Below, piece by piece: positions 6,784 to 12,862 of a DNA stretch of 13,916 nucleotides. The notes under the pieces are model-generated. The model had not been told where the DNA came from, did not search any database, and saw only the letters and a program-made list of their open reading frames with translations. Where the stretch lies: NCBI GenBank assembly GCA_938014245.1, contig CALLSD010000020.1:1-13916 (forward strand), written 5' to 3'. The first letter of the stretch is position 1. Each line of letters opens with the position of its first letter. The stretch is from an uncultured Actinomyces sp. (GTDB lineage Bacteria; Actinomycetota; Actinomycetes; Actinomycetales; Actinomycetaceae). Both the position numbers and the translations under genes were made by a program.

Positions 6784-7158
6784 ATGCCCACTGGTAAGGT
6801 GAAGTTTTTTGATACCGAGCGCGGTTTTGGCTTCATTACAGGAGAAGACGGTGAGCAGGTCTTTCTGCACTCGTCGGCTCTTCCTGAAGGCGTGATTCCT
6901 CGTCCCGGGACTCGTGTCGAGTACGGAATCGCTGACGGACGCAAAGGTCCGCAGGCACTATCTGTTCGCGTGATCGCTGCGCCGCACTCTGTAGCGCGTG
7001 CACAGCGTCGCAAGCCTGAAGCAATGGTTTCCGTCGTCGAAGACTTGATTAAGCTGCTTGATGCCTCCTCGGAGTCTTTGCGCCGCGGCCACTACCCGGA
7101 AAATGCCGCAAAGATCGCGAAGGTCATGCGAGCCGTTGCAGAGGATTTTGATGCCTGA
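6784..7158 (+). CDS. Cold-shock-domain protein with C-terminal helical extension
   Basis: This is a 124-residue nucleic-acid-binding protein. Residues 1-65 form a cold-shock OB-fold domain with the RNP1 motif (KVKFFDTERGFGFIT, 5-19) and RNP2 as VFLHSSAL (26-33). Residues 70-124 are an additional segment, basic at first (ARAQRRKP) and then probably helical (VEDLIKLLDASSESLRRG). Long-tailed cold-shock proteins of this kind are typical of actinobacteria, alongside the standard 67-residue form. It probably binds single-stranded RNA or DNA as a chaperone. The start is fixed by AAAGGAAGGAG just upstream at 6766-6776. The next gene overlaps its last 8 bases, so the two are translated from one transcript. 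Confidence 0.92.
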   Translation: MPTGKVKFFDTERGFGFITGEDGEQVFLHSSALPEGVIPRPGTRVEYGIADGRKGPQALSVRVIAAPHSVARAQRRKPEAMVSVVEDLIKLLDASSESLRRGHYPENAAKIAKVMRAVAEDFDA

Positions 7159-7912
7159 AAAGAACACTTCCGCTCATAACCGCGTGGATGCTCAACTAGC
7201 CCAAGCGGTTGATTTCGCGCGCGAAAACGCCCTCGAAATAGCGGGAGAATCTTCACTCGGCGAACATCTATCGTTTGAGATGAACGCAGAACGTCTGGGC
7301 ACACACTACTTTGCGTGCACGGACGCGGGTTACGTGGGGTGGCGCTGGGCCGTGACCGTGACGCGAGTTCCTCGCTCGCGTAAGATCACCGTCTGCGAAG
7401 TCGATCTGGTTCCCGGTGAAGGATCGCTTTTGGCCCCCGAATGGGTTCCCTGGGAAGAACGCCTCCAGCCCGGTGACGTGAGTCGCGATGATGTCTTGCC
7501 CTATCGCGATGATGACGATCGTTTGGAATCGGGTTTGGAAGACAGTGGTGAGTATCCGGATCTTCCCACCGATCGTGAACTCGGTTTAGGGCGCGTTCGC
7601 GTGCTTTCTGCAAAAGGACACGATCAGGCTGCCCAGCGCTGGTACGAATCAGAGCGAGGCCCCAAACGCGGACGTCGCCCGAAGCAGACCTGCTCGACCT
7701 GCGGCTTCTTGATGAAGATGGCCGGCTCCATGCGCTTGGCCTTCGGAGTATGCGCAAACGAATGGGCTCCGGATGATGGCTGTGTCGTCAGTTTGGATCA
7801 CGCCTGTGGTGCGCACTCGGAAACAGATGTCCCCAATAACGGGACAGATTGGCCGGTTCGGCCCTCTCGCGTCAACGACTTCCTTGTCGAGTCTGAACGC
7901 ATTGACGCTTAA
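7151..7912 (+). CDS. DUF3027 family protein
   Basis: This 253-residue soluble protein is of a family found in actinobacteria and known as DUF3027; its function is unknown. Residues 34-120 hold the conserved core: SLGEHLSFEMNAERLGTHYF, GYVGWRWAVTVTRV, and a segment ending LLAPEWVPWEERLQPGDV. An acidic variable stretch follows (120-145), then a C-terminal region with Cys181, Cys184, Cys201, Cys211 and Cys219 and His217 and His222, beginning KQTCSTCGFL, which could bind zinc. The ATG at 7151 is preceded by GAGGA at 7141-7145, lies inside the end of the cold-shock gene and gives an 8-nt overlap, so the two genes are translationally coupled. As I recall, the cold-shock/DUF3027 pair is conserved in many actinobacteria, which suggests a shared role in RNA or stress biology (inference). 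Confidence 0.85.
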   Translation: MPEKNTSAHNRVDAQLAQAVDFARENALEIAGESSLGEHLSFEMNAERLGTHYFACTDAGYVGWRWAVTVTRVPRSRKITVCEVDLVPGEGSLLAPEWVPWEERLQPGDVSRDDVLPYRDDDDRLESGLEDSGEYPDLPTDRELGLGRVRVLSAKGHDQAAQRWYESERGPKRGRRPKQTCSTCGFLMKMAGSMRLAFGVCANEWAPDDGCVVSLDHACGAHSETDVPNNGTDWPVRPSRVNDFLVESERIDA

Positions 7913-7916
7913 ACAA

Positions 7917-7950
7917 CCTGAACTGGTTCTAAACAAGAACTATAAGCAGG
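7917..7950. promoter_or_regulatory. Probable NCS2 promoter with inverted repeat in the spacer
   Basis: TATAAG at 7941-7946 is a near-perfect -10 and CTGAAC at 7918-7923 a moderate -35, 17 bp apart, giving a start near 7953. In the spacer and -10 lies TGGTTCT-AAACA-AGAACTA (7924-7942), a 7-bp inverted repeat with one G-U pair; the outer bases CCTG and CAGG also pair. A repressor bound here would block the promoter. Confidence 0.5.
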
Positions 7951-7957
7951 TCAGTGA

Positions 7958-8012
7958 CTCAAATCAAAACTGGTCTCGCCAGGTGAAGCATGCTTCACTT
8001 TGAGGGTTTTTT
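7958..8012 (+). terminator. Three-way-junction hairpin with U-tract in the NCS2 leader
   Basis: CTCAAA (7958-7963) pairs with TTTGAG (7999-8004). They enclose two hairpins with no unpaired bases between them: CTGG-TCTCG-CCAG (7970-7982) and GTGAAG-CATG-CTTCAC (7983-7998). GG and six T follow at 8005-8012. It may simply end the cold-shock/DUF3027 transcript. If the promoter at 7918-7946 is real, the structure lies within the permease leader and could act as an attenuator. It matches no riboswitch class I know. Confidence 0.6.
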
Positions 8013-8029
8013 CAGCGAAGATTTGGGGA

Positions 8030-9475
8030 GTGAGCACACAAGAAAAAGCGCCCACGAGCGCGAAGCCACTAAATTCCCTTGACGCTTTCTTCCACATTTC
8101 CGAACGTGGATCCACTGTTGGCCGTGAAATTCGAGGTGGCGTGGTCACCTTCTTTGCAATGGCCTACATCCTTGTTGTTAACCCGTTGATTCTTTCTGCT
8201 GCCCTGCCCGAGGGTAGCTCCATCACTGCTCCTGGAATTGCTGCCGGCACCGCTTTGGTTGCCGGCATCATGACTATTCTCATGGGTGTGGTCGCAAACT
8301 ACCCGCTGGCTCTGGCCGCGGGCATGGGCTTGAACGCCATCGTTGCTTTCACACTCGTTCTGGGAGCAAAACTGACCTTCCAAGAGGCCATGGGCCTGAT
8401 CTTCTGGGAAGGCATTCTCATTACGGTCCTGGTGCTGACCGGATTCCGCGAGGCCGTTTTCCGCGCGGTTCCCTACCAGCTCAAGACCGCAATCTCCGTT
8501 GGTATCGGCCTCTTCGTGTCCTTGGTTGGTCTGATTAACGCGGGTATTATCCGCGCAGGTTCAACCCCGGTTCAGCTGGGTATCAATGGCTCTCTGGACG
8601 GCTGGCCAACTCTGGTCTTCGTTTTCGGCTTGGTTGTCACCATCATCTTGTACGTTCGCAAGGTCAAAGGTGCAATGCTGATCGGCCTGGTCTCCTCGAC
8701 CGTCTTGGCCGTCATCTTGCAGGCAATCCTTCACCTGCCTGCTAAGAGTGAAACGACTCCCACCGGCTGGGGACAAACTATTCCCTCCCTGAGTGGTTCG
8801 CCCATCTCGATTCCTTCGTTCAACTCCCTGTTCCAGATTGACTTCATCGGGGCTTTCAGCAAGCTTGGCGCCGTCTCGGTCGTCCTGCTGATCTTCTCCC
8901 TAATGCTCGCGGACTTCTTCGACACCATGGGAACCATGGTCGCCGTGGGTGCTGAAGGCGACCTCTTGGATAATGGCGGAAACCCCCCTCACTCCAGCCG
9001 CATCCTCCTCATCGACTCTCTGGCTGCCGCTGCAGGTGGTCTGGGTGGCGTTTCCTCCAACACCTCCTACATCGAATCCACCTCGGGTGTGGGTGAAGGT
9101 GCACGTACGGGTTTGGCCTCGGTTGTCACCGGTGTCCTCTTCCTGCTGTCGACCTTCCTTTCGCCTCTCGTTCAGCTCGTCCCGACTGAGGCCGCTTCGA
9201 CCGCTTTGGTCTTCGTTGGCTTCTTGATGATGGCTCAGGTTCTGGAAGTCGATTGGAAGGATCCGGAGTTCGCAATTCCCGGATTCCTCACCATCGCTTT
9301 CATGCCTTTCGCCTACTCGATCTCGGCGGGTATCGGTGTTGGCTTCATTGCCTACACGGTCATCCAGATTGCCGTTGGTAAGGCGCGCAATATTCATCCG
9401 CTGATGTGGCTGGCGTCGATTCTCTTCGTCATCTACTTCCTCTTGGGTCCGATCCAAGCGGCCCTGGGAGCCTGA
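8030..9475 (+). CDS. NCS2 family purine (guanine/hypoxanthine-type) permease
   Basis: This is a polytopic membrane transporter of 481 residues, a normal size for AzgA/PbuG-like NCS2 nucleobase permeases, which bring in hypoxanthine, guanine or adenine with protons. The N-terminal region has IRGGVVTFFAMAYILVVNP and, further on, ANYPLALAAGMGLNAIVAF. The central signature is ADFFDTMGTMVAVGAEGDLLD, followed by SSNTSYIESTSGVGEGARTG, the helix-8/helix-10 regions that bind substrate in this family. About 12-14 hydrophobic segments are visible. The start is uncertain. GTG at 8030 gives the usual N-terminal length, but GGGGA lies directly against it, too close for a good ribosome site; a TTG at 8000 would add 10 residues and start within the leader hairpin. 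Exact substrate preference cannot be read from sequence. It is probably a single-gene unit ended by the hairpin at 9493. Confidence 0.9.
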   Translation: MSTQEKAPTSAKPLNSLDAFFHISERGSTVGREIRGGVVTFFAMAYILVVNPLILSAALPEGSSITAPGIAAGTALVAGIMTILMGVVANYPLALAAGMGLNAIVAFTLVLGAKLTFQEAMGLIFWEGILITVLVLTGFREAVFRAVPYQLKTAISVGIGLFVSLVGLINAGIIRAGSTPVQLGINGSLDGWPTLVFVFGLVVTIILYVRKVKGAMLIGLVSSTVLAVILQAILHLPAKSETTPTGWGQTIPSLSGSPISIPSFNSLFQIDFIGAFSKLGAVSVVLLIFSLMLADFFDTMGTMVAVGAEGDLLDNGGNPPHSSRILLIDSLAAAAGGLGGVSSNTSYIESTSGVGEGARTGLASVVTGVLFLLSTFLSPLVQLVPTEAASTALVFVGFLMMAQVLEVDWKDPEFAIPGFLTIAFMPFAYSISAGIGVGFIAYTVIQIAVGKARNIHPLMWLASILFVIYFLLGPIQAALGA

Positions 9476-9492
9476 TCCTGATCCTTCCTCGC

Positions 9493-9540
9493 GTGGGGGT
9501 GAGATACGAGTGATCGTGTCTTGCCCCCACATGTTTATTC
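9493..9540 (+). terminator. Terminator after the NCS2 permease
   Basis: GTGGGGG (9493-9499) pairs with CCCCCAC (9524-9530), and inside these GATACG pairs with CGTGTC around a short loop. The weak T-rich run ATGTTTATT follows. It begins 17 nt after the permease stop and separates it from the MFS gene. Confidence 0.75.
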
Positions 9541-9601
9541 CAAGAGATTTCTCCCTTGTGGCGTATTCTCAAATGAAGACGAAACGAAAGTAGGGGAGTT
9601 C

Positions 9602-10885
9602 GTGTCAACGACGTTTCAATCCATGCAATACCGAAGCTTTCGGCATTGGTTCATTGCCAATGCTCTTGCGGCTTCGGCTCAGTGGATGCAACGCGTTGCC
9701 CAGGACTGGCTGGTTCTCACGGTCCTGACCGATAATTCTTCGTTTCAAGTCGGTATCGTTACGGCCTTGCAGTTTCTGCCGCTCTTACTCTTCAGCCCGT
9801 ACGCGGGCGTTGTCGTTGATCGCGTGGACCGTAAGACAATCATCCAGATCACTCAGTGTTCTTTTGGTGTTTTCGGTCTTTTGCTGGGGGTCATGGTCTT
9901 CACGGGGCATGCGAGCTTATGGCTGGTCTACCTTCTTGCGTTTGGCGGGGGACTTGCGGCGGCTTTCGATTCACCGGCTCGCCAGGCTTTTGTTTCGGAG
10001 CTTGTCCCTGCAAGGTCGATCACCAATGCGGTCGCGCTGAACTCTGTTGCCTTTAACTTCGCTCGCCTGATTGGCCCGGCGATCTCGGGCTTGATGATTG
10101 ATTGGGTTGGCGAGGCCTGGGTCTTTTTCGTGAACACCGGGATCTTCCTTGTTGCGGCGATGTTTACGACCTCGATCCGTCATCGCGATCTGGTTCCGCG
10201 TCGGCCGGTTCCTCGCAAGAAGGGACAGTTGCGTGAGGGCTTGGCCTATCTGCGAGGCCGCCCTGACCTTTTGTTGATCATCCTTGTCGTTGGCGTTGCC
10301 TCGGCTTTGACACTCAACCAGCAATTAACGACCGCCGTCATGGCGACAAGCGTGTTCCACAAGGGCGCGGGACAATACGGTATTTTGGGAACGCTGATCG
10401 CGGTTGGTTCTTTGTCTGGTGCTCTCTTTGCTGCTAGGCGTAAGCTGCCTCGTTTGCGTTTGGTTATGGGATCGACGATCGCTCTCAGCATTGTCTCGAC
10501 GATTCTGGCATTTATGCCAACCTACGAAACCTACGCGCTGATGTGTATTCCGAATGGCTTTGCCATGATCACGATGCTGACCGCTGCGAATGCCACAGTG
10601 CAGACAACCACTATCGAAGAGATGCGTGGACGTGTCTTGGCCCTCTACGGCATGGTTGTTATGGGGTCGACCCCCATCGGTTCGCCTTTCGTCGGATGGA
10701 TTGGTGAAGTGATTGATGCTCGTGCTTCGATCTGGGTCGGTTCGGTCGTTACTTTGATTGTTGCTGTTATTGCGACGGCCTGGAGCATGAAGCGGTGGAA
10801 TGTAAGCGTTCATCTTCACGCCAGCGCTCATCCCATTGAGATCGACAACCCGCATGCTCACCATGGTGAAGGCGAGGGGAATTGA
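9602..10885 (+). CDS. MFS transporter, EntS-like exporter family
   Basis: This is a 427-residue major facilitator of the MFS_3/EntS-like group, with about 12 membrane helices. The N-terminus STTFQSMQYRSFRHWFIANALAASAQWMQRVAQDWLVLT is typical of that group. Motif A between helices 2 and 3 reads GVVVDRVDRKTII (69-81), and FDSPARQAFVSELVP and NSVAFNFARLIGPAISGLMID (helices 4-5) are also characteristic. Members export siderophores or drugs by proton antiport; the substrate here is unknown. The C-terminal cytoplasmic tail is unusual, with six His in its last 24 residues (HLHASAHP, PHAHHGEGEGN). The start GTG at 9602 follows AGGGGAG at 9592-9598 with a short gap; the frame is open to 9521, inside the previous terminator, which is not credible. 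The next gene is the DtxR iron regulator, which fits, but does not prove, a metal or siderophore role. Confidence 0.87.
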   Translation: MSTTFQSMQYRSFRHWFIANALAASAQWMQRVAQDWLVLTVLTDNSSFQVGIVTALQFLPLLLFSPYAGVVVDRVDRKTIIQITQCSFGVFGLLLGVMVFTGHASLWLVYLLAFGGGLAAAFDSPARQAFVSELVPARSITNAVALNSVAFNFARLIGPAISGLMIDWVGEAWVFFVNTGIFLVAAMFTTSIRHRDLVPRRPVPRKKGQLREGLAYLRGRPDLLLIILVVGVASALTLNQQLTTAVMATSVFHKGAGQYGILGTLIAVGSLSGALFAARRKLPRLRLVMGSTIALSIVSTILAFMPTYETYALMCIPNGFAMITMLTAANATVQTTTIEEMRGRVLALYGMVVMGSTPIGSPFVGWIGEVIDARASIWVGSVVTLIVAVIATAWSMKRWNVSVHLHASAHPIEIDNPHAHHGEGEGN

Positions 10886-10957
10886 TAACACTCGCCTGTC
10901 CCAATTAGGGGTTTGAGTGGTACCCATGACACCCCTTAAACACGCGGTTTTGTGCGC

Positions 10958-11016
10958 TTGAACACGTCTAGCCGATAGAAATATGTACGCTAGTTTCAGT
11001 ACCTAGCCATGGAGGA
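10958..11016 (+). promoter_or_regulatory. Probable DtxR gene promoter and ribosome binding site
   Basis: TTGAAC at 10958-10963 and TATGTA at 10982-10987 are 18 bp apart, and an overlapping TACGCT at 10986-10991 is an alternative -10. GGAGGA at 11011-11016 lies 4 nt before the GTG at 11021 and settles the start. I find no good match to the DtxR 19-bp palindrome here. Confidence 0.5.
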
Positions 11017-11020
11017 AACC

Positions 11021-11710
11021 GTGAGCGACCTGATCGATACCACCGAAATGTATCTCAAGACGATCTTCGAGCTCGAAGAAGATGGAGTGACGCCTCTGCG
11101 TGCCCGCATTGTTGAGCGATTGGGGCACTCTGGCCCCACGGTCTCGCAGACGGTGGGACGAATGGAGCGCGACGGCCTCGTCCATGTGATGGGGGATCGC
11201 AGGCTGGAATTGACAGACTTGGGGCGCGAAAAGGCGGTTGAGGTGGTTCGCAAGCACCGCCTCGCAGAGCGCTTGCTGACCGACGTCATTGGTTTGGACT
11301 GGGCGTGCACGCACGAGGAGGCCTGCCGCTGGGAACATGTCATGTCGGACCAGGTTGAAAAGCGCCTCGGTGAGATTCTCAATAACCCGACGACGGATCC
11401 CTACGGAAACCCCATTCCTGGTACTGATGCCACGTCTACGGGTATTTCAATGGAGCTCGCACTGCGGATGGGGGGTGCGAATTCTGCGGTTGTTACCCGA
11501 ATTGGGGAGCCCATTCAAGCAGAGACCGAGCTCTTGGCTGACTTTGCCCGTCTCGGGGTTGTTCCGGGGGCGGAAATTGCCTTTGAAGCGGATGCTCGCC
11601 AAGTTCTTCTTGAGGTCACTCGCGCTGCGGATGGGAGTTCGGTAACACAAACCGGTGCGGTTCAGCTTCCGCTCGCACTTTCTCCGCATTTGTTCGTCGA
11701 TCTGAATTGA
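11021..11710 (+). CDS. dtxR: DtxR/IdeR-type iron-dependent transcriptional regulator
   Basis: This 229-residue metal-sensing repressor binds DNA when loaded with Fe(II) and controls iron uptake and storage genes. Residues 1-74 are the winged helix (SGPTVSQTVGRMERDGLV), 75-140 the dimerisation and metal domain, and about 150-229 the SH3-like domain. With the GTG at 11021 as residue 1, all ligands fall at the canonical DtxR numbers: Met10, Cys102, Glu105 and His106 of the primary site and His79, Glu83 and His98 of the ancillary site. This agreement, the N-terminus MSDLIDTTEMYLKTI and the GGAGGA ribosome site support this start over the ATG at 11009. Cys102 and Met10 point to iron rather than the MntR manganese type. 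It is apparently transcribed alone. The MFS gene upstream may be functionally linked. Whether this is the master regulator of the cell is inference. Confidence 0.95.
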   Translation: MSDLIDTTEMYLKTIFELEEDGVTPLRARIVERLGHSGPTVSQTVGRMERDGLVHVMGDRRLELTDLGREKAVEVVRKHRLAERLLTDVIGLDWACTHEEACRWEHVMSDQVEKRLGEILNNPTTDPYGNPIPGTDATSTGISMELALRMGGANSAVVTRIGEPIQAETELLADFARLGVVPGAEIAFEADARQVLLEVTRAADGSSVTQTGAVQLPLALSPHLFVDLN

Positions 11711-11792
11711 CCCCTGATCAGCGTTTCTGGAAAATACCTGTAAAACCTTAAGAAAACCTGTAATACGTTCGTCATCCTTTCGTTACATTCGC
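11711..11792 (+). other. Gap between dtxR and the NlpC/P60 promoter
   Basis: No gene is visible. ACCTGTAA occurs twice, at about 11736 and 11755, around AACCTTAAGAAA. No convincing terminator for dtxR was found. CTGATCAG near 11716 is a short palindrome without a U-tract. Confidence 0.4.
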
Positions 11793-11821
11793 GTGACATT
11801 TCGAGGATGCTACGCTAGACT
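11793..11821 (+). promoter_or_regulatory. Promoter of the riboswitch-NlpC/P60 transcript
   Basis: GTGACA at 11793-11798 and TAGACT at 11816-11821 are separated by exactly 17 bp and closely match the housekeeping sigma consensus. The start is expected near 11828, just before the riboswitch. The bases TGACATTTC at this -35 recur exactly at the universal stress protein promoter. Confidence 0.82.
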
Positions 11822-11854
11822 GAAACAAGGCGAAAAAAGCCGACCGCTCTTCGT

Positions 11855-11995
11855 TCACCGAGGTTGAACCGCGAAGAGATTGGGAAACTGAGGTTCAACG
11901 CGGGGAAACCAATTCCGACCCTTTGGGGTCTTGGGGTGAAGCTTGGGAAACCAAGCCGGGCACTCCCGCCCGAACCCGACAGCTCACCTCGCAGG
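11855..11995 (+). ncRNA. c-di-AMP (ydaO/yuaA-type) riboswitch
   Basis: The 3' side carries the class hallmark, CCCGAACCCGACAGCTCACC followed by TCG. The body has the expected GGGGAAACC, TTGGGGTGAAGC and GGGAAACC segments. CGAGGT (11859-11864) pairs with ACCTCG (11986-11991) as the closing P1 stem. Two related halves, GAGGTTGAACCGCG and GAGGTTCAACGCG, reflect the internal pseudo-symmetry known for this aptamer, which binds two c-di-AMP molecules. Its place before a secreted NlpC/P60 cell-wall hydrolase is the commonest actinobacterial context. No U-tract terminator lies before the gene, so control is probably at translation; CCTC at 11987-11990 could pair with GAGG of the ribosome site at 12001-12004. 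Confidence 0.87.
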
Positions 11996-12012
11996 TCTAA
12001 GAGGAGAAAATT

Positions 12013-12732
12013 GTGACAACAGCAAAGCCTGCCCCGCGGCACCGCAAGGCCCGCCGCCCGATGGCCCCTGTTTTCGACCTGGCTGACACTCTCACGTCAT
12101 TCAAGACTCCGCTTCGTGGCACTGCCGTTGCGTCAGCCGCTGGACTTGCACTGACTGCTGTCGTCGGTGGAGCTGCAACTGCAGCACCTACCGCTCACGA
12201 AGCTGCGGTCGATACTTCCACAAACACCGCGACCGTTCTGCCTACGACTGTTTCGGTCCCGGATATCGCCTGGTCTGCTAGTGACGAAGTTTCCGCTTCG
12301 GCTGAAGCCCCGGCCGCTGTTGCAACGACGAATGCTGCTTCGCGTGATTACACTCGCGCGGATCTTGGCGCTTCTGCCACTTCGTCTGCTGCAGTGAACC
12401 CTTCGGGCTCTGACATCGTCTCGATTGCAATGTCTCTCACTGGCATTCCTTATGTCTACGGTGGCTCAACCCCCGCGGGCTTCGACTGCTCGGGCTTCAC
12501 CCAGTACGTCTACGCTCGGGCTGGTATCTCCATTCCCCGTACTTCCGGCGCACAGGGTGCAGCAGGCACCTTCGTCTCGGCTTCCGAGGCTCGCCCCGGT
12601 GACTTGGTGTGGCACGCCTACGGACACGTGGGCATTTACGCCGGTAACGGAATGGTTATCGAAGCAACGACTCCCGGCTCTGTGACGAAGATCCAGCCGC
12701 TGTGGGGCAACTACAGCTTCGTGCGCTACTGA
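12013..12732 (+). CDS. Secreted NlpC/P60 cell-wall hydrolase
   Basis: This is a 239-residue exported peptidoglycan peptidase. Residues 1-36 are a long basic n-region, 37-57 a hydrophobic core (GTAVASAAGLALTAVVGGA) with a likely cleavage site near ATAA-P. Residues 60-130 are an Ala/Ser/Thr-rich linker. Residues 132-239 form the NlpC/P60 domain, with the fold start SDIVSIAMSLTGIPYVYGG, catalytic Cys159 in GFDCSGFTQYVY and catalytic His205 in GHVGIYAGNGMVIEA. The domain probably cuts D-Glu to diamino-acid stem-peptide bonds, as the family does. No LysM, SH3 or coiled-coil anchor is present. The GTG at 12013 follows GAGGAG at 12001-12006. The upstream c-di-AMP riboswitch links its production to envelope tension and osmotic signalling. 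A strong terminator follows, so it stands alone. Confidence 0.92.
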   Translation: MTTAKPAPRHRKARRPMAPVFDLADTLTSFKTPLRGTAVASAAGLALTAVVGGAATAAPTAHEAAVDTSTNTATVLPTTVSVPDIAWSASDEVSASAEAPAAVATTNAASRDYTRADLGASATSSAAVNPSGSDIVSIAMSLTGIPYVYGGSTPAGFDCSGFTQYVYARAGISIPRTSGAQGAAGTFVSASEARPGDLVWHAYGHVGIYAGNGMVIEATTPGSVTKIQPLWGNYSFVRY

Positions 12733-12745
12733 GTTTTCCTGTGTG

Positions 12746-12783
12746 AGTGAAGGGGTCGCTTCTGCGGCCCCTTCACTATTTCT
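12746..12783 (+). terminator. Terminator after the NlpC/P60 gene
   Basis: AGTGAAGGGG (12746-12755) pairs perfectly with CCCCTTCACT (12768-12777). The stem continues inside with a G-U pair and CGC/GCG around a TTCT loop, and ATTTCT follows. The U-tract is short but the stem is very strong. It begins 13 nt after the stop codon. Confidence 0.85.
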
Positions 12784-12802
12784 CTGGGGATATCCTGAAC
12801 CC

Positions 12803-12857
12803 CTGACATTTCACCGTGAAATAGGGCAAAATAGAGGCGACGGCAATCACGAGGAGG
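12803..12857 (+). promoter_or_regulatory. USP promoter with embedded palindrome, and RBS
   Basis: CTGACA at 12803-12808 and CAAAAT at 12827-12832 are 18 bp apart and make a plausible promoter. ATTTCAC-C-GTGAAAT at 12808-12822 is a perfect 7-bp inverted repeat around one base in the spacer, positioned like an operator. GAGGAGG at 12851-12857 is a strong ribosome site 5 nt before the ATG at 12863. Confidence 0.55.
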
Positions 12858-12862
12858 TAGTC

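Noticed and set aside
6690..7013. N-terminal extension of the TPM protein to 7013
   Set aside because: It would overlap the cold-shock gene entirely and precede a clear signal peptide beginning at 6689.
7920..7929. GAAC-TG-GTTC as a LexA/SOS box
   Set aside because: The spacing is 2 rather than the 4 of actinobacterial SOS boxes, and the flanks do not fit.
7917..8012. Purine riboswitch before the NCS2 permease
   Set aside because: The leader has a three-way junction and a TATAAG string, but the conserved core bases and kissing loops of the purine aptamer are missing, and the 47-nt junction is too short.
8900..9532. 210-residue minus-strand open frame opposite the NCS2 gene
   Set aside because: It is a shadow of the permease frame, with low-complexity Gly/Glu/Arg translation, and runs into the terminator hairpin.
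10890..10935. Terminator after the MFS gene
   Set aside because: CACTC/GAGTG and AGGGGT/ACCCCT can pair, but the structures exclude each other and no U-tract follows, so evidence is too weak.
10886..11020. DtxR box autoregulating dtxR or the MFS gene
   Set aside because: No 19-bp sequence resembling TTAGGTTAGSCTAACCTAA was seen; isolated TTAGG at about 10906 lacks the other half.
11009..11020. ATG at 11009 as the DtxR start
   Set aside because: It overlaps the ribosome site GGAGGA and would shift the metal-ligand numbering by four; GTG at 11021 aligns exactly.
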